A stretch of 64,000 bases of DNA from Chelativorans sp. (lineage in GTDB: Bacteria; Pseudomonadota; Alphaproteobacteria; Rhizobiales; Rhizobiaceae): positions 44,493 to 108,492 of the forward strand of contig NZ_JAPSLH010000014.1 in NCBI RefSeq assembly GCF_031180965.1. The letters are read 5' to 3'. The notes beneath the pieces were generated by a model. The model ran no database searches, was not told where the DNA came from, and saw nothing but the letters and a program-made list of their open reading frames with translations. A program made the position numbers and the translations under genes. Positions 34,383-43,234 of the stretch are shown piece by piece. Position 1 is the first letter of the stretch. Each line of letters begins with the position of its first letter.

Positions 34383-37010
34383 GTGTATCGCATCCTTATT
34401 TCTGCTGTCCTTGTCCTTCTTGGAATTGTGCTAGCCGCAGGCGGCGTCTGGCTCGCCACCCTCGGCGGCTCCTTGTTCTATGTCCTTCTCGGCGTCCTGC
34501 TCGCTTTTTCGGGCGCACTGCTGATGGCGCGGCGCGCCATTGGGCTTGGTCTCTATGCCGCCACCATTCTCCTCACCTTGGCCTGGGGCCTGTGGGAAGT
34601 CGGGTTCGACTGGTGGGCGCTTGCACCGCGGGGAAGCCTGGTTCTCGTGCTCGGTGTGCTCCTGCTCCTGCCGCCAATGGTGCGCGCCATGCACGCACCG
34701 GGCAGGCCGAGAGCCGGCTATGGCGTTCACAGCATCGCCCTTGCCGCCGCCGTGGCCGCCGCCGCCGCCGTGGGCGTCTATTCCATGTTCCAGGAGCCGC
34801 ACGAAATCTCAGGTGCCTTTCCTGAGGACCGGATGTCCGTGGATAACTCGGTGGATGCGGATGTGCCGCCCGGGGAATGGGTCGCCTACGGCCGTACGTC
34901 CCATGGCCGGCGCTATTCGCCGCTCGACCAGATCACGCCCGAGAATGTCGCCGATCTCGAAGTGGCCTGGACGTACCAGACTGGCGAGCTGCGCGACGAG
35001 AACGATCCCGAAGAGACGACCTATGAAGTGACGCCGCTGATGGTGGACGACACCGTCTACATCTGCACGCCCTTCAGTACCGTAATCGCGCTCGACCCGG
35101 TGACTGGCCAAGAGAAGTGGCGATTCGATCCGCAGTTGCGGCAGCCGCCGACCCAGACCACGCAGCACATGACCTGTCGCGGGGTATCATACCACGAAGC
35201 CTCTCCCGAGGATCTGCCTGCGGGGAACCCGGCGGCGGCGGTACCGGCAGGTACGGCGGGCGCGACGGCGCCGGGGGAGGGGGAAGCCCCTGCGGCTCCT
35301 GGCGGGCAGGAAGCCGGCGCACGAGAACCCGCGGCGCCTCAAGCCGGCCAGCAGCAGACCGGGACGGCCGCCGAAAGCGCGGCCGAGGTGACGACCCAGG
35401 CTGCACCCGTGCCGGAAAACATCGTGACGGGGCAGGCCGAGCCGAATGCGCCCGTTCCCATCGTGGAGAGGGAGGAGCCGCCTGCGACGGTCACTCTCAG
35501 CCCGGAATGCATGAACCGGCTATTCGTACCGACCTCCGACGGCCGGCTGATCACGATCAGCGCTCAGACAGGCGAGGTGTGTCCCGGCTTTGGCGGAGAG
35601 GACGGCACAATCAATTTGTGGGCCAACATGCCCAATGTCACACCCGGTTCATTCTACTCGACCTCGCCGCCGGTCGTGACCGAGACCGTTGTCATTGTGG
35701 GCGGGGCGGTGAACGACAATTCTGCCACCACTTCGCCGTCTGGTGTCATCCGCGCCTACGATGTCTATACGGGCGCCCTGGTCTGGAATTTTGACAGCAA
35801 GAATCCGGAAGCGACGGAGCCGATCGCGCCTGGCGAGACCTATTCGCAGAACGCGCCGAACTCCTGGAGCGTTGCGAGCTACGATCCGGAATTAGGGCTT
35901 GTCTATTTGCCGATGGGCAATGAATCGCCCGACCAGTTCGGCGGCAATCGCGGCGAGAACACGGAGCGGTTCTCCTCCTCGATCCTTGCGCTGCGCGCCG
36001 ACTCAGGCGAGGTGGCGTGGGTCTTCCAGACCGTGCATCACGACATCTGGGACTACGACATGCCGGCGCAGCCGAGCCTCGTGGACCTCACCATCGATGG
36101 CCGGCCGGTGCCGGCATTGGTCGTGCCAACCAAGCAGGGCGATATTTTCGTGCTCAACCGCGCCACCGGGGAGCCGGTGCTGCCGGTCGAGGAGCAGCGC
36201 GTGCCCCAAGGCGCCGTCGAGGGGGATTTCACAGCGCCGACCCAGCCTCGCTCCGCCGTCTCCTTCCGCCCGGAACCGCTCACGGAGGCAGATATGTGGG
36301 GCGCGACACTGATCGATCAGCTCTACTGCCGGATCCGCTTCCATCAGCTCAGATACGAGGGCGCCTTCACACCGCCTTCCACCCAGGGCACCATCGTCTA
36401 TCCCGGCAATTTCGGCACCTTCAATTGGGGCGCAGTCGCGGTCGATCCCAACCGAGATATCATGTTCGGCATGCCCGTCTACCTCGCCTTCGAGGTGAGG
36501 CTGATCCCGCGCCAGGACGAGCTTTCGCGGGTCGTCACCGAAGAGGGGGAACCTGTCTTCAACGAGAATCTCGGCGCACCGTACGCAGCGGAAATGGGCC
36601 CCTTCTACTCGCCGCTGAACCTGCCCTGCCAGCAGCCGCCATGGGGCTATGTCGCCGGCGTCGACCTTACCACTGGCGAGACTGTCTACAAGCGCGTCAA
36701 CGGCACTGTCCGCGACCTCGCGCCCATTCCGCTGCCCTTCGAAATGGGGGTGCCGGGGATCGGCGGCCCGATCGTCACGGCTGGGGGCGTCGCCTTCCTG
36801 AGCGGCACGCTGGACTACTATGTGCGCGGCTACGACCTGCGCACCGGTGAGGAGGTCTGGCGCGCGCGCCTGCCCGCCGGCGGACAGGCGACGCCGTCCA
36901 CCTATCTCGGCTCGGACGGCCGCCAATATCTCGTTGTCGTTGCCGGTGGCCACGGCTCGACCGGAACGAAGGCCGGCGACTCCATCATCGCCTACGCCTT
37001 GCCCAAATAG
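34383..37010 (+). CDS. Membrane-bound PQQ-dependent dehydrogenase, glucose/quinate/shikimate family
   Basis: 875 residues from a GTG start with an AGAGGTGG RBS. Five N-terminal helices (about 1-140) anchor it and deliver electrons to ubiquinone. The periplasmic beta-propeller follows: WVAYGRTSHGRRYSPLDQIT, VADLEVAWTYQTGELRDEND, VAWVFQTVHHDIWDYDMPAQ, VVPTKQGDIFVLNRATGEPV, GTFNWGAVAVDPNRDIMFGM and YVRGYDLRTGEEVWRARLPA. A roughly 95-residue Ala/Pro/Glu-rich insert lies at about 275-370, between TCRGVSYHE and LSPECMNRLFVPTSDGRLI; standard members are near 800 residues. Oxidises glucose, quinate or a related polyol; the substrate is not decided. Confidence 0.92.
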   Translation: MYRILISAVLVLLGIVLAAGGVWLATLGGSLFYVLLGVLLAFSGALLMARRAIGLGLYAATILLTLAWGLWEVGFDWWALAPRGSLVLVLGVLLLLPPMVRAMHAPGRPRAGYGVHSIALAAAVAAAAAVGVYSMFQEPHEISGAFPEDRMSVDNSVDADVPPGEWVAYGRTSHGRRYSPLDQITPENVADLEVAWTYQTGELRDENDPEETTYEVTPLMVDDTVYICTPFSTVIALDPVTGQEKWRFDPQLRQPPTQTTQHMTCRGVSYHEASPEDLPAGNPAAAVPAGTAGATAPGEGEAPAAPGGQEAGAREPAAPQAGQQQTGTAAESAAEVTTQAAPVPENIVTGQAEPNAPVPIVEREEPPATVTLSPECMNRLFVPTSDGRLITISAQTGEVCPGFGGEDGTINLWANMPNVTPGSFYSTSPPVVTETVVIVGGAVNDNSATTSPSGVIRAYDVYTGALVWNFDSKNPEATEPIAPGETYSQNAPNSWSVASYDPELGLVYLPMGNESPDQFGGNRGENTERFSSSILALRADSGEVAWVFQTVHHDIWDYDMPAQPSLVDLTIDGRPVPALVVPTKQGDIFVLNRATGEPVLPVEEQRVPQGAVEGDFTAPTQPRSAVSFRPEPLTEADMWGATLIDQLYCRIRFHQLRYEGAFTPPSTQGTIVYPGNFGTFNWGAVAVDPNRDIMFGMPVYLAFEVRLIPRQDELSRVVTEEGEPVFNENLGAPYAAEMGPFYSPLNLPCQQPPWGYVAGVDLTTGETVYKRVNGTVRDLAPIPLPFEMGVPGIGGPIVTAGGVAFLSGTLDYYVRGYDLRTGEEVWRARLPAGGQATPSTYLGSDGRQYLVVVAGGHGSTGTKAGDSIIAYALPK

Positions 37011-37265
37011 CCGGTCACCCGTGGCCTTTCGTACCGCAGCGGGTCGCTCCTCGCCCGCTGCCTTGTCGGTCGCGGGCTCGGCTATGCGCTGCTCTTCCAG
37101 CGGCCGGTACCGGCGATCACCTATAACGGTCACACCGTCGCGATCCTGGAACTCGACGAGCGTGTGCCGCGCAGGGTGGTCGGCCTCGCGCGGCCGGCAG
37201 GCGCGCCGCGGACGGCACGTTATACCGCCCTCTTTGACCATCTCGTTTCAACCTCCGCCCGTTGA
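37011..37265 (+). pseudogene. C-terminal remnant of a LysR-family regulator
   Basis: One frame, open from directly after the PQQ dehydrogenase stop to TGA at 37263-37265, reads LLARCLVGRGLGYALLFQRP, AITYNGHTVAILELDERVPR and VVGLARPAGAPRTARYTALF. This is the end of a LysR effector-binding domain (compare V..LV..GLGYALL.QRP). No start, DNA-binding domain or first effector half is present, so it is a truncated leftover. Confidence 0.6.
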
Positions 37266-37281
37266 AGCAAGAGGAGAGCTC

Positions 37282-38169
37282 CTAGGATTGGGCGAGGAGC
37301 CAATCCGTGAGCGCGCGTGCGGCTCCGCTTGTCTGCCGGTTCGCTACCAGCCAGTAGCCGCAATCGCCGCGCTGAACCTCCGGGCCGACGCGCACCAGTG
37401 TTCCGCTTGCGAGAAGCGCATCCACGAGGCCGATCCAACCAAGGGCGATGCCTTGCTCGGCAAGCGCTGCCTGGATGACGAAGCTGTAGGTGTTGAGGCC
37501 GAGATCGCCCTGGGCTGGCTCGCGCGCGATGCCGTGCGTGGCGAGCCAGGATGTCCAGGTGAACCAGCGCGGTTTGCCTGTCGTGTCGAGATGGAGAAGG
37601 GGCGCTTTGGAAAGGGCGGCGGCATGCTCGAACGGACCGAAGCGGGCGAGAAAAGCCGGGCTGCAGACAGGCACCACCCGTTCGGGCATCAAAAGCTGGG
37701 CGCCCTCGGGAAAGTCCTCTTTCCTGCCGAACAGGACGGCAGCGTCCATATTGCCCTCGCTCAAGTTGCCTAGCCCTTGCGAGGCGACGATATGCACCTC
37801 CACCTGCAGGTGCAGGCGGCGGAAATCGGCCACGCGCGGCATCAGCCAGAAGGCGGCAAAGCCGTAGTCGGTGAAGATGCGGATAGCGGGGGCGCTGGCG
37901 TCGCGGCGGATTTCGCGCGCCGCCTCGTCGATCCGTTCAAGCCCGGAATGGACGGCGCGATAGAGCGTCTCTCCCGCTTCCGAGAGCCGGCTGCCGCCAT
38001 GCAGGCGGTGAAGGAGCCTGACCCCTAGCTGCTCCTCTATGCGCTTGATCTGATAGCTGACGGCGGGCTGCGACAGGCCGAGTTCCTCGGCCGCCCGCGT
38101 CAGGCTGCCGAGCCTCCCCACCGCATCGAAGATGCGCAGCCAGCCGACGTCGAGTATCCGCTCGGGCAT
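37282..38169 (-). CDS. LysR-family regulator, choline-sulfate-utilisation type
   Basis: 295 residues. Helix-turn-helix LTRAAEELGLSQPAVSYQIK near residues 23-50 and a LysR effector domain (IRIFTDYGFAAFWLMPRVAD; LNTYSFVIQAALAEQGIALG). It resembles the GcvA-like regulators always found beside choline sulfatase (the TIGR03418 group, from memory). Divergent from the ChoX-like gene with a 114-bp shared promoter region, so it probably activates choline-sulfate genes. Confidence 0.87.
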   Translation of the reverse strand: MPERILDVGWLRIFDAVGRLGSLTRAAEELGLSQPAVSYQIKRIEEQLGVRLLHRLHGGSRLSEAGETLYRAVHSGLERIDEAAREIRRDASAPAIRIFTDYGFAAFWLMPRVADFRRLHLQVEVHIVASQGLGNLSEGNMDAAVLFGRKEDFPEGAQLLMPERVVPVCSPAFLARFGPFEHAAALSKAPLLHLDTTGKPRWFTWTSWLATHGIAREPAQGDLGLNTYSFVIQAALAEQGIALGWIGLVDALLASGTLVRVGPEVQRGDCGYWLVANRQTSGAARALTDWLLAQS

Positions 38170-38283
38170 AAAGGAACTCTATGGGGTCGATTAAAAATTA
38201 CCGGCTTTAAAGATAGCCACATATGCGGATTTAATGGAAGCCGGCCTGGTGCATGCCGCACGCAAAACAAGGGGAACTCCGCC

Positions 38284-39225
38284 ATGACACATCGTTGCTT
38301 CGGCCTGGCAATGGCCGCTTTCTTGCTTCTGGGCGCTTCGGCTTCCGCCGACGATGCGCAGAGCTGCAGGACCATCCGCCTTTCCGATCCCGGCTGGACC
38401 GACATCAGCTCTACCAATGCGATCGCCTCCGTCATTCTCGAGGGCCTTGGCTACGCGCCGGAGGTCCAGACGCTCTCTGTCCTGGTCGGCTACCAATCCT
38501 TGAAGAACAAGGACATTGACGTCTTCCTCGGTAACTGGATGCCGGCGCAACAGAGCTTTATCGACGACCTGAATGCGGCAAAGGCCGCCGAGGTGCTCAC
38601 CAAGAACCTCACCGGGGCGAAATTCACCCTGGCCGTGCCGAACTATGTCGCAGAAATGGGCGTGAAGGACTTCAAGGATCTCGACGCGCATGCCGATGCC
38701 TTCGGCAAGGAGATATACGGTATCGAGCCCGGCGCTCCGGCCAATGAGAACATCCAGAAGATGATCGATGCGGACGATTTCGGACTGGGCGATTGGAGCC
38801 TGGTCGAGTCGAGCGAAACCGGCATGTTGGCCCAGGTGGCGCGCGCCGAACGGGCGAAGGAGGCAATCGTTTTCCTGGCCTGGGCGCCGCATCCGATGAA
38901 CACCAAGTTCGACATCACCTATCTGTCCGGCGGCGACGCCTATTTCGGCCCCAATTTCGGCGGCGCCGAAGTCTTCACCCTGGCGCGTACCGGATGGTCC
39001 GAGCAATGTCCGAACGCGGCCCAGTTCTTCCGCAATCTCGTCTTCACCATCGAGATGGAAAACGAGATGATGGGCAAGATTCTGGATGACGGGCAGGCCC
39101 CGAACGACGCTGCAAGGGAGTTTCTCAAGGAGCACGCCGAGGCGCTTGACCCTTGGCTGAAGGATGTCACGACGCTGGACGGCCAGCCCGGCCTCGCGGC
39201 GGTGAAGGCCTCCCTGGGGCTCTAA
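38284..39225 (+). CDS. choX: Choline ABC transporter substrate-binding protein (ChoX-like)
   Basis: 313 residues, Sec signal peptide 1-22. Family blocks include RLSDPGWTDISSTNAIASVI, VLVGYQSLKNKDIDVFLGNW, MPAQQSFIDDL and IVFLAWAPHPMNTKFDITYL. The aromatic residues forming the quaternary-ammonium box of ChoX are plausibly Trp in DPGW, Trp in LGNW, Tyr in VPNYV and Trp in LAWAPHP. Permease (ChoW) and ATPase (ChoV) genes are not in the window, so the rest of the transporter is elsewhere. RBS AAGGGG. Confidence 0.9.
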   Translation: MTHRCFGLAMAAFLLLGASASADDAQSCRTIRLSDPGWTDISSTNAIASVILEGLGYAPEVQTLSVLVGYQSLKNKDIDVFLGNWMPAQQSFIDDLNAAKAAEVLTKNLTGAKFTLAVPNYVAEMGVKDFKDLDAHADAFGKEIYGIEPGAPANENIQKMIDADDFGLGDWSLVESSETGMLAQVARAERAKEAIVFLAWAPHPMNTKFDITYLSGGDAYFGPNFGGAEVFTLARTGWSEQCPNAAQFFRNLVFTIEMENEMMGKILDDGQAPNDAAREFLKEHAEALDPWLKDVTTLDGQPGLAAVKASLGL

Positions 39226-39237
39226 CCGATATGCATA

Positions 39238-39262
39238 CAGCGGCCGCATCGCGCGGCCGCTG
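39238..39262. terminator. Stable hairpin between choX and betC
   Basis: CAGCGGCCGC and GCGGCCGCTG form a perfect 10-bp GC-rich stem with a five-base loop, 12 bp after the choX stop and 47 bp before betC. No T-tract follows. Probably a partial terminator or 3' stabiliser that raises binding-protein mRNA relative to the sulfatase. Confidence 0.5.
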
Positions 39263-39309
39263 CCGGCTGGTCACATGCCTTCGAACTCGTAGCGAGAAGA
39301 CCGCGCGTC

Positions 39310-40824
39310 ATGAAGCGCCCCAACATACTCATCCTGATGGTGGACCAGCTGAACGGAACGCTGTTTCCCGACGGCCCCGCCGCATTCCTGCACGCGCCGC
39401 ACCTTTCCGCCCTTGCGGCAAGGTCCGTCCGCTTCACCAATACCTATACGGCAAGCCCGCTTTGCGCCCCGGCGCGCGCGTCCTTCATGTCGGGCCAGCT
39501 CCCGAGCCGCACGCGGGTCTATGACAATGCGGCCGAGTTCGCTTCCGACATTCCCACCTACGCCCATCACCTGCGCCGCGCCGGCTATCAGACCTGCCTT
39601 TCGGGCAAGATGCATTTTGTCGGGCCCGATCAACTGCACGGGCTCGAGGAGCGCCTGACCACGGACATATATCCGGCCGATTTCGGTTGGACGCCGGACT
39701 ACAGGCGCCCCGGCGAGCGCATCGACTGGTGGTATCACAACCTCGGCTCGGTCACGGGCGCGGGCGTCGCCGAGATCACGAACCAGCTCGAATATGACGA
39801 CGAGGTCGCCTATCACGCCACACGCAAGATCTACGATCTGGCGCGCGGGCATGAGGCGCGCCCATGGTGCCTGACGGTGAGCTTCACGCACCCCCATGAC
39901 CCTTATGTAGCGCGCCGCCGCTTTTGGGATCTTTATGAGGACTGTCCGGCGCTCGACCCCGCGGTTCCGCCCATCCCCTTCGATGAGCAGGATCCCCATT
40001 CGCAGCGCCTGATGCTGGCGAGCAACCATGCCGCCTACGCCATCAGTGACGAGGATGTGCGTCGCTCCCGGCGCGCCTATTTCGCAAACATCTCCTATAT
40101 CGACGAGAAGGTCGGAGAAATCCTCGATGTCCTGGCGCGCACGCGCCAGGAGGAGAACACGATCATCGTTTTCCTGTCCGACCACGGCGACATGCTTGGC
40201 GAGCGCGGCATGTGGTTCAAGATGAGCTTCCTTGAAGGCTCCGCGCGCGTGCCCCTGATGATCGCAGCGCCGCAGCTTGCGGCCGGACGCATCGATGCGC
40301 CGGTGTCGACGCTTGACGTGGTGCCGACCCTTGCCGAACTCGCCGGGGTCAACCTCCAGGAGGTGCTGCCCTGGACCGACGGCGAGAGCCTGGTCGCGGT
40401 TGCATCGGGCGCGCGCCGCCATGCGGCAGTGCCGATGGAATATGCGGCGGAAGGATCCTATGCGCCCATGGTGGGGCTGCGCGAGGGCCGTTTCAAGCTG
40501 GTGCTCTGCGATCTCGATCCGCCGCAGCTCTTCGACCTGGAGGAGGATCCGCAGGAGCTGTCCAATCTCGCCCCGCACCCCGCATATGCCGAAATCCTCG
40601 CAGCCATGACGAAGGCGGCGAGGGCGCGCTGGGATCTCGGCCGGTTCGACGCCGAGGTGCGGGCGAGCCAGGCCCGCCGCCATGTCGTCTACGAGGCGCT
40701 GCGCAACGGCGCCTATTATCCATGGGACTACCAGCCTCTGCAGCGTGCTTCCGAGCGCTATATGCGCAACCACATGGATTTGAACGTGCTGGAGGAGGCT
40801 CAGCGCTTTCCGCGCGGCGAGTAG
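39310..40824 (+). CDS. betC: Choline-sulfatase
   Basis: 504 residues of the type I sulfatase family. Active-site motif CAPAR (Cys52 is the residue converted to formylglycine by a maturation enzyme) within SPLCAPARASFMSGQLPSRT. Metal site ILMVDQLNG at the N-terminus and IIVFLSDHGDMLGERGMWFK (catalytic Asp/His). Choline-sulfatase-specific features: GYQTCLSGKMHFVGPDQLHG, WWYHNLGSVTGAG and C-terminal YYPWDYQPLQRASERYMRNH. Converts choline-O-sulfate to choline and sulfate in the cytoplasm, supplying sulfur and an osmoprotectant precursor. Clustered with its LysR regulator and ChoX-like binder. Confidence 0.95.
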   Translation: MKRPNILILMVDQLNGTLFPDGPAAFLHAPHLSALAARSVRFTNTYTASPLCAPARASFMSGQLPSRTRVYDNAAEFASDIPTYAHHLRRAGYQTCLSGKMHFVGPDQLHGLEERLTTDIYPADFGWTPDYRRPGERIDWWYHNLGSVTGAGVAEITNQLEYDDEVAYHATRKIYDLARGHEARPWCLTVSFTHPHDPYVARRRFWDLYEDCPALDPAVPPIPFDEQDPHSQRLMLASNHAAYAISDEDVRRSRRAYFANISYIDEKVGEILDVLARTRQEENTIIVFLSDHGDMLGERGMWFKMSFLEGSARVPLMIAAPQLAAGRIDAPVSTLDVVPTLAELAGVNLQEVLPWTDGESLVAVASGARRHAAVPMEYAAEGSYAPMVGLREGRFKLVLCDLDPPQLFDLEEDPQELSNLAPHPAYAEILAAMTKAARARWDLGRFDAEVRASQARRHVVYEALRNGAYYPWDYQPLQRASERYMRNHMDLNVLEEAQRFPRGE

Positions 40825-40982
40825 CGGAAGCAGGGGATCGAATGGCGCTGCGCCGACAGCCCGTTGCGCTGTCACCCCAGCCATGCATGAATGGTGCGGA
40901 CGAGTATTCCTGCTGGCTACGGAGCGATTCCCATCAGATTGGCGCATTATCGGAAGGCAGGCCTCGACGGTCGGAGGAACAG

Positions 40983-42038
40983 ATGAAGCTCGTCCTTGTG
41001 ACCTTCGGATGCTTTCTGATCTTCGTCACGTTCCTCTCGCTTTCGCGTAGCCCGCGATGGTGGATTCGTGTGACGGATTTTCCGCGCCTGCAGATCGCCG
41101 TCTGCCTTGCTGCAGTTCTGCTTTGCTATGCGCTGCTCTACGGCTTTGACGGCGGCGGCAATGGCGTCTTCTTGGCCGCGGTCGCTGGTGCGCTTGGGTA
41201 CCAGGGCTTCCGGATTTTTCCCTATACGATTCTGGCGCCGTGCCAGACGAAGAAAGCTGCAAAGGCGAGGCCGGACGCCTCGATCCGGCTATTGATCTCC
41301 AACGTGCTCATGGAGAACCGGCGTGCCGACGCATTCCTCGCCCTCGTGCGCGAGGCGGGGCCCGACCTCGTCCTGGCGGTGGAAACGGATGCCTGGTGGG
41401 GAGAGCAGCTGAAGGCGCTCGACCGCGACTACCCGCATTCGGTCAAGCAGCCGCAGGGCAATTATTACGGCATGCATCTGTTTTCGAAGCTGGAGCTTGA
41501 ATCGCCGGAAGTCCGCTTCCTGGTCGAGAAGGATGTGCCCTCGGTCCGCACGGCGGTGCGTCTGCGCTCGGGGGATTGGATCGACTTCTTCGGCGTCCAC
41601 CCGCAGCCGCCGGTGCCGCATGAGGACACCGAGGAGCGGGACGCCGAGATCCTGATCGTGGCAAAGGAGGTGAGGGCGGACGACCGGCCGGCGATCGTGG
41701 CCGGCGACCTCAACGATGTCGCCTGGTCACATACGACGCGGCTTTTCCAGCGGGTGAGCGGCACCCTCGATCCGCGGCGCGGCCGCGGCATGTTCAGCAC
41801 CTTTCATACCAGATACCCGTTCTTCCGCTGGCCGCTCGACCACATCTTCCACGAGGCCTCGTTCACGCTGGTCCGGCTGCAGCGCCTCCGCAGTATCGGC
41901 TCGGATCATTTTCCCGTGCTGGCGGAACTGCACTACGAGCCCGGCGCGGCGAAGCGGCAGGAGGCTCCGGAAGCCGATCACGCGGATCGCAAGGAGGCGT
42001 GCGAGAAGGTAGCCGAGGGCAAGGAGACCGCAAGCTGA
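40983..42038 (+). CDS. Endonuclease/exonuclease/phosphatase-family membrane protein
   Basis: 351 residues. Three hydrophobic N-terminal segments (about 1-20, 36-55 and 58-80), then an EEP domain: IRLLISNVLMENRRADAFLA, GPDLVLAVETDAWWGEQLKA, FFGVHPQPPVPHEDTEERDA, PAIVAGDLNDVAWSHTTRLF and IGSDHFPVLAEL. The Asn, Glu, Asp/Asn and SDH residues of the catalytic site are present. Such proteins are likely phosphodiesterases or nucleases facing the periplasm; the substrate is unknown. ATG at 40983 with a CGGAGGAAC RBS; the frame is open to 40722 but would run inside betC. Confidence 0.87.
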   Translation: MKLVLVTFGCFLIFVTFLSLSRSPRWWIRVTDFPRLQIAVCLAAVLLCYALLYGFDGGGNGVFLAAVAGALGYQGFRIFPYTILAPCQTKKAAKARPDASIRLLISNVLMENRRADAFLALVREAGPDLVLAVETDAWWGEQLKALDRDYPHSVKQPQGNYYGMHLFSKLELESPEVRFLVEKDVPSVRTAVRLRSGDWIDFFGVHPQPPVPHEDTEERDAEILIVAKEVRADDRPAIVAGDLNDVAWSHTTRLFQRVSGTLDPRRGRGMFSTFHTRYPFFRWPLDHIFHEASFTLVRLQRLRSIGSDHFPVLAELHYEPGAAKRQEAPEADHADRKEACEKVAEGKETAS

Positions 42039-42264
42039 GCCGCCGAGCGCGGCCGCTGCGCCGGCCTGCTTTCCTGATCGGGACTGCCTCCTTTGTCGAA
42101 CCGTAGCCCAGGCTATCGCCCGGCCTGAACGCCTCCCGCCTATACCCCTCTCGTCCACGCGCCACAGACCCTAGGAACCATGGCCGCTGGTCGCCGTTGT
42201 GACCCCAGTGCCAAAAGGCGTGGCCGCGGCCGCGCGTCGCCATCAATTCTGATACGGAGCGCCG

Positions 42265-43230
42265 ATGCCGAAGATTGGCTTCCATGCCTCGCACGAACAG
42301 GTAGACCCGAGGTCGCTTCTCCTGGCCGTTGGCCAAGCGGAGGCTGCCGGCTTCCAGGCCGCCATGTGCTCCGACCACTTCGCGCCCTGGGGCAAAAGCC
42401 AGGGGCAGTCCGGGTTCGCATGGTCGTGGCTCGGGGCTGCGCTGCAGTCGACATCGCTCCCCTTCGGGGTGGTCACGGCCCCGGGGCAACGCTACCATCC
42501 GGCGATAATTGCGCAGGCTGCCGCCACGCTCCGCCAGATGTTTCCCGGGCGCTTCTGGATGGCGCTCGGCACCGGCGAAGCCGCCAACGAGCATATAACG
42601 GGCGACAGATGGCCGCCGAAAGACGTCCGCAACGCGCGGCTCGCCGAATGCGTCGATGTGATGCGCGGCCTCTTTTCCGGCGAGACGGTAAGCCATGACG
42701 GTCTCGTCAGGGTCGACCGGGCAAAGCTGTGGACGCTGCCCGACGATGCGCCGCGGATGATCGGCGCGGCGGTGAGCGTCGAAACTGCGCGCTGGGTCGG
42801 CGGGTGGGCGGACGGGCTGATCACCGTCAACCAGTCGCACGAGCATTTGCGGCGGATGATCGAAGCCTTCCGCGCGGGCGGTGGCGAGGGCAAGCCGCTT
42901 TATCTCCAGGTTCACCTTTCCTATGCGCCTAGCGAGGAGGCTGCGCTCGACGTCGCCTACAGCCAGTGGCGCACCAATCTCTTCGCTCCGCCGGTGTGCT
43001 GGGACCTGGAACTGCCGGAGCATTTCGACGAGGCCGCGCGCTTCGTGCGCAAGGAGGACATGCACCGCGCGGTGCTCATCTCTTCCGAACCGGCCCGCTT
43101 TGTCGACTGGATCGGCGGCTTCGCGGATTTGGGTTTCGATGGCATCTTCCTGCATCACGTCGGCGCTGAGCAGCAGGAATTCATCGAGGCTTTCGGTGCC
43201 CGCGTGTTGCCGGCCTTTGCGGAAGGGTGA
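42265..43230 (+). CDS. LLM-class flavin-dependent oxidoreductase (non-F420, TIGR03885-like)
   Basis: 321 residues of the bacterial luciferase-like TIM-barrel fold: GFHASHEQVDPRSLLLAVGQ, FQAAMCSDHFAPWGKSQGQS, GVVTAPGQRYHPAIIAQAAA and RFWMALGTGEAANEHITGDR. It looks like the F420-dependent group but sits in an organism type without F420; I recall such proteins as a reverted-cofactor subfamily that uses FMN. Four bases separate it from the GH13 gene, so the two are probably co-expressed. Substrate unknown. Confidence 0.85.
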   Translation: MPKIGFHASHEQVDPRSLLLAVGQAEAAGFQAAMCSDHFAPWGKSQGQSGFAWSWLGAALQSTSLPFGVVTAPGQRYHPAIIAQAAATLRQMFPGRFWMALGTGEAANEHITGDRWPPKDVRNARLAECVDVMRGLFSGETVSHDGLVRVDRAKLWTLPDDAPRMIGAAVSVETARWVGGWADGLITVNQSHEHLRRMIEAFRAGGGEGKPLYLQVHLSYAPSEEAALDVAYSQWRTNLFAPPVCWDLELPEHFDEAARFVRKEDMHRAVLISSEPARFVDWIGGFADLGFDGIFLHHVGAEQQEFIEAFGARVLPAFAEG

Positions 43231-43234
43231 GCCG

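Noticed and set aside
37011..37265. C-terminal extension of the PQQ dehydrogenase
   Set aside because: The frame begins directly after an in-frame TAG and resembles a LysR effector domain, so it is not part of the dehydrogenase.
39271..40947. Minus-strand open frame of 558 codons over betC
   Set aside because: Shadow of the choline-sulfatase gene, which has complete catalytic motifs on the other strand.
41863..43158. Minus-strand open frame of 431 codons
   Set aside because: Antisense to the flavin oxidoreductase gene; Arg/Pro-rich composition and no motif.
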